DNA from: Candidatus Equinaster intestinalis
Lineage (GTDB): Bacteria; Bacillota_A; Clostridia; Oscillospirales; Acutalibacteraceae
Length of the DNA stretch: 6,448 nucleotides
Reading direction: 5' to 3'
Assembly: GCA_018065375.1 (NCBI GenBank)
Contig: JAGHTJ010000045.1
Location: forward strand, 1-6,448
Below, one piece after another: positions 5,689 to 6,448 of the stretch (positions are counted from its first letter, which is position 1; every line of letters begins with the position of its first letter). A model generated the notes under the pieces. The model saw only the letters and a list, made by a program, of their open reading frames with translations. It had not been told where the DNA came from and ran no database searches. Made by a program: the position numbers and the translations under genes.

Positions 5689-6429
5689 TTAAATGGTGAG
5701 TCCGCCGTCTACCGCGATGGTTTGACCGGTTATGTAATTTGCGGCATCACTTGCAAGGAAAAATACCGTTTCGGCAATTTCGGTGGTTGTGCCTATTCTT
5801 GAAATCGGCAGGGAATCGGTGAAGGCTTTTTTGTCCTCCTCGGATAAATGGTCGTTCATTTTGGTATCAATCATACCGGGAGCAATGCAGTTTACGGTAA
5901 TTCCGCTCGGACCTACTTCTTTTGCGAGTGCCTTTGTAAGACCGATAACTCCCGCCTTTGATGCCGAATATGCCGCTTCGCAGGAAGCACCCGAAATACC
6001 CCAAACCGATGATATGTTTATAATCTTACCGGATTTATTTTTAATCATTTCGGGAAGAACTGCCTTACAGCAATTATAAACCCCCTTAAGATTAACGTTC
6101 ATAAGATTATCCCAATCCTTTTCGTGGGTTTCGGTGAGAAGACCCTGATAGGAAACGCCGGCATTGTTTACGAGAATATCAACCGTTCCGAAATGGTAAA
6201 TAGCTTCCTTCATAAGAAGCTCAACCTCGAGCATATTGCTTACATTGACCTTGTGCGCCATTACCGAATATCCGTTTTCCATAAGAGAGTTTTGAAGGAG
6301 CAGGGCAGACTCGGCTGAATTATTATAGCCGATTACCACATTGTATCCTTTCTCTGCGAAAAACATTGCAATATCCGCACCGATGCCCTTTGAGGCTCCG
6401 GTAACGACAACCGTTTTTTTATCATTCAT
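5689..6429 (-). CDS. FabG-like short-chain dehydrogenase/reductase (3-oxoacyl-ACP reductase type; possible EF-P 5-aminopentanone reductase, YmfI)
   Basis: The 246 residues form a classical SDR Rossmann protein. Visible features are the cofactor motif TGASKGIG (10-17), NNAG (88-91), and the catalytic tetrad Asn113, Ser141, Tyr154 and Lys158 (YSASK). APGMIDT follows at 183-189, and the C-terminal NYITGQTIAVDGG (231-243) is typical of FabG. It should be an NAD(P)H-dependent carbonyl reductase. General homology points to FabG of fatty-acid synthesis. However, no other fatty-acid gene is visible. The stretch SSVWGISGASCEAAYSASKA (140-159) together with KEVGPSGITVN (170-180) resembles clostridial proteins annotated as elongation factor P 5-aminopentanone reductase (YmfI), as I remember them. 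The start is the ATG at 6429, 8 bases after GAGG, not the GTG at 6438 that lies inside that ribosome binding site. It is convergent with lysA; its upstream context lies outside the window. Confidence 0.9.
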   Translation of the reverse strand: MNDKKTVVVTGASKGIGADIAMFFAEKGYNVVIGYNNSAESALLLQNSLMENGYSVMAHKVNVSNMLEVELLMKEAIYHFGTVDILVNNAGVSYQGLLTETHEKDWDNLMNVNLKGVYNCCKAVLPEMIKNKSGKIINISSVWGISGASCEAAYSASKAGVIGLTKALAKEVGPSGITVNCIAPGMIDTKMNDHLSEEDKKAFTDSLPISRIGTTTEIAETVFFLASDAANYITGQTIAVDGGLTI

Positions 6430-6435
6430 TTGTAT

Positions 6436-6442
6436 CACCTCT
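6436..6442 (-). promoter_or_regulatory. Ribosome binding site that fixes the reductase start
   Basis: On the minus strand AGAGGTG reads toward the ATG at 6429-6427. The upstream in-frame GTG (6438-6436) is part of this Shine-Dalgarno sequence, so it is not the start. The promoter is not within the 19 bases left in the window. Confidence 0.85.
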
Positions 6443-6448
6443 GTAAAT

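Noticed and set aside
6430..6438. GTG start for the reductase at 6438
   Set aside because: This GTG is part of the AGAGGTG ribosome binding site of the ATG at 6429.

Overview
The window looks like chromosomal DNA from a low- to mid-GC Gram-positive bacterium of the class Clostridia. The support is AT-rich intergenic DNA, strong AGGAGG-type ribosome binding sites, consensus SigA-like promoters, a lysine riboswitch with an intrinsic terminator, a YoaS/YozG-like gene pair, and DapA, LysA and FabG-like proteins of clostridial character. I see no mobile element, CRISPR array or phage structural gene. Taxonomy below class level is a guess.

Left part (1-690): the left edge cuts the 3' end of a leftward gene for an XRE-family DNA-binding protein. 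Rightward from it comes a tRNA-Thr(CGT) gene with its own consensus promoter, encoded CCA and a strong intrinsic terminator. About 140 AT-rich bases follow. They end in a near-perfect promoter for the next operon.

Membrane operon (691-3078): three tightly spaced rightward genes encode a four-helix DUF2975 membrane protein (YoaS-like), a 70-residue XRE/HTH_26 regulator (YozG-like) and a 571-residue DUF4173/DUF4153-type polytopic membrane protein. The last has an unusual soluble C-terminal tail holding a HEAT-like stretch and four cysteines. The function of this cassette is unknown. It is the least described part of the window.

Lysine operon (3079-5670): after a hairpin comes an extended -10 promoter, a clear lysine riboswitch (L box) aptamer and an intrinsic terminator, then dapA and lysA ten bases apart. 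These encode the first committed step and the last step of the diaminopimelate/lysine pathway. Lysine should switch the operon off by transcription attenuation. The lysine-binding residues known from E. coli DapA are largely not conserved here, so control may lie mainly at the RNA level.

Right edge (5671-6448): a bidirectional terminator separates lysA from a convergent leftward short-chain dehydrogenase/reductase gene. It is FabG-like, but its motifs also fit the clostridial group annotated as EF-P 5-aminopentanone reductase (YmfI). Its promoter is outside the window.

Most of the window is ordinary biosynthetic and housekeeping DNA. The points most worth a second look are the DUF2975-HTH-DUF4173 cassette, a repeated motif near two promoters that may be an XRE operator, the riboswitch expression platform, and the identity of the reductase.
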